DNA from: Bacteroidota bacterium
GTDB lineage: Bacteria > Bacteroidota > Bacteroidia > 2-12-FULL-35-15
Reading direction: 5' to 3'
DNA: 6,047 nt
Assembly (NCBI GenBank): GCA_021413595.1
Contig: JAIOQD010000142.1
Span: 1-6,047, forward strand
Made by a program: the position numbers and the translations under genes
The notes under the pieces: model-generated
Told to the model about the DNA's origin: nothing
The model's input: only the letters and a program-made list of their open reading frames with translations
Database searches by the model: none
Part shown: piece by piece, positions 5,378 to 6,047 of the stretch
How the letters are laid out: each line of letters starts with the position of its first letter
Position numbering within the stretch: the stretch's first letter is position 1

Positions 5378-6047
5378 ATGAAAATGAAAAAAATAATACT
5401 CCTTTTCCTTTTACTTGCAGTATTTAAGGAAATCTATTCGCAAAATACTTTTCAAAAAACTTATGGAAGAAGCGGTGAATTTGGTAAGTCTATTCAACAA
5501 ACAACTGATGGAGGATTTATTATTACTGGCGGAAGTTTTAATGGTATGTTCAAAGATGTCTGTTTAGTAAAGACTAATTCTTACGGAGATACGATTTGGA
5601 CAAAAATTTATCAAAGAATTGATGCAGGGTATCTAAGTGCTGAAGGTTCTGCTGTTCTACAAACAACTGATGGAGGATTTATTATCTCAGGTTATACTAA
5701 CAACTTTAGTAATGGAAATTACAACTACGATGTTTACCTTATTAAAACTACTTCCAATGGTGATACGCTTTGGACAAAAACCTTTGGTGGCAGTGGAAAT
5801 GATTTTGGATACTCCATTCAGCAGACTATAGATGGAGGATATGTCATTACAGGAGTAACGAATAGTTTTAATTCGGCAAATAATGCTTATCTGATTAAAA
5901 CAGATACTAATGGAAACTTATTATGGTCAAAAACTTATGAAGGAGGTATTAGTGTTTTTTCTGTTGAACAAACTTTGCAGGGAGGATTTATAATTGCGGG
6001 AGGAACAGCAAGTTATGGAGCTGGAGGAGGTGATATTTGCTTGATTA
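5378..6047 (+). CDS. Secreted propeller-like repeat protein, 3' truncated
   Basis: The frame runs open from the ATG at 5378 to the right edge: 223 codons plus one base. Residues 1-21 form a signal peptide (MKMKK, a leucine-rich core, then EIYS before QN). The rest is four copies of a repeat of about 50-58 residues, each with a QTTDGGFIITG-like strand (38-51, 93-105, 146-159, 195-208), then an x-V-x-L-I/V-KT strand, a NGDT turn and L/I-W-T/S-K (Trp74, Trp132, Trp183). I know this pattern from large Bacteroidota exported proteins that fold as beta-propellers and usually end in a T9SS sorting domain; that end would lie outside the window. No function can be assigned. ATG 5378 is chosen over ATG 5384, which would also work and loses two residues. 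The ATG at 5373 stops after two codons. The gene is divergent from the enzyme-fibre pair, with a possible promoter at 5348-5355. Confidence 0.85.
   Translation, partial: MKMKKIILLFLLLAVFKEIYSQNTFQKTYGRSGEFGKSIQQTTDGGFIITGGSFNGMFKDVCLVKTNSYGDTIWTKIYQRIDAGYLSAEGSAVLQTTDGGFIISGYTNNFSNGNYNYDVYLIKTTSNGDTLWTKTFGGSGNDFGYSIQQTIDGGYVITGVTNSFNSANNAYLIKTDTNGNLLWSKTYEGGISVFSVEQTLQGGFIIAGGTASYGAGGGDICLI
5497..5685 (+). repeat. Coding repeat with an identical 27-base stretch
   Basis: Positions 5497-5523 and 5659-5685 are identical over 27 bases and sit 162 bases (54 codons) apart in the same frame. They encode the QTTDGGFII strand of the first two propeller-like repeats. The third copy (from about 5820) already differs (QTIDGGYVI). 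Confidence 0.85.

Noticed and set aside
5637..5831. Plus-strand frame of 64 codons within the propeller gene
   Set aside because: It is in a different frame from the open frame starting at 5378, which has the signal peptide and regular repeats.

Overview
The window looks like a piece of a Bacteroidota chromosome. The evidence is a protein with a type IX secretion (T9SS) C-terminal sorting domain, several secreted proteins with signal peptides ending in A-Q, A-rich ribosome-binding regions without clear Shine-Dalgarno sites, matches to the Bacteroidota -7 promoter element TAnnTTTG, and AT-rich non-coding DNA. The genus cannot be settled from this sequence.

Layout. Positions 1-605 hold the C-terminal four-fifths of an Mla-type ABC transporter ATPase, cut by the window's left edge inside its Walker A motif. 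An intergenic stretch (606-934) follows, carrying a long imperfect inverted repeat (673-745) and a possible promoter. Positions 935-1354 encode a small secreted protein built of five 17-residue repeats, which I recognise as a five-fold beta-flower type protein. A hairpin terminator (1372-1403) follows it and can serve both strands. Positions 1404-1712 hold little beyond a doubtful 47-codon reading frame.

Two genes on the minus strand, 28 bases apart, probably form an operon. The upstream one (3322-5130) is a secreted protein with the two glutamate motifs of a clan GH-A glycoside hydrolase and no usable in-frame ATG. The downstream one (1713-3293) is a secreted fibre-like protein with GNVGIGT repeats, an S74-type intramolecular chaperone domain, a coiled coil and a T9SS sorting domain. 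A 247-base divergent intergenic region (5131-5377) with three copies of TTTCCCATTT separates this pair from a plus-strand gene (5378 to the right edge), a secreted protein of about 50-residue propeller-like repeats, cut by the window.

Functionally, apart from the lipid-transport ATPase, the window is a run of exported proteins: a probable carbohydrate-active enzyme, a probably trimeric surface fibre and two repeat proteins. I see no defence system, CRISPR array, insertion sequence, tRNA or rRNA. The most distinctive point is the fibre protein: its S74 domain keeps the Ser and Lys needed for self-cleavage, yet sits between the fibre and the T9SS sorting tag.
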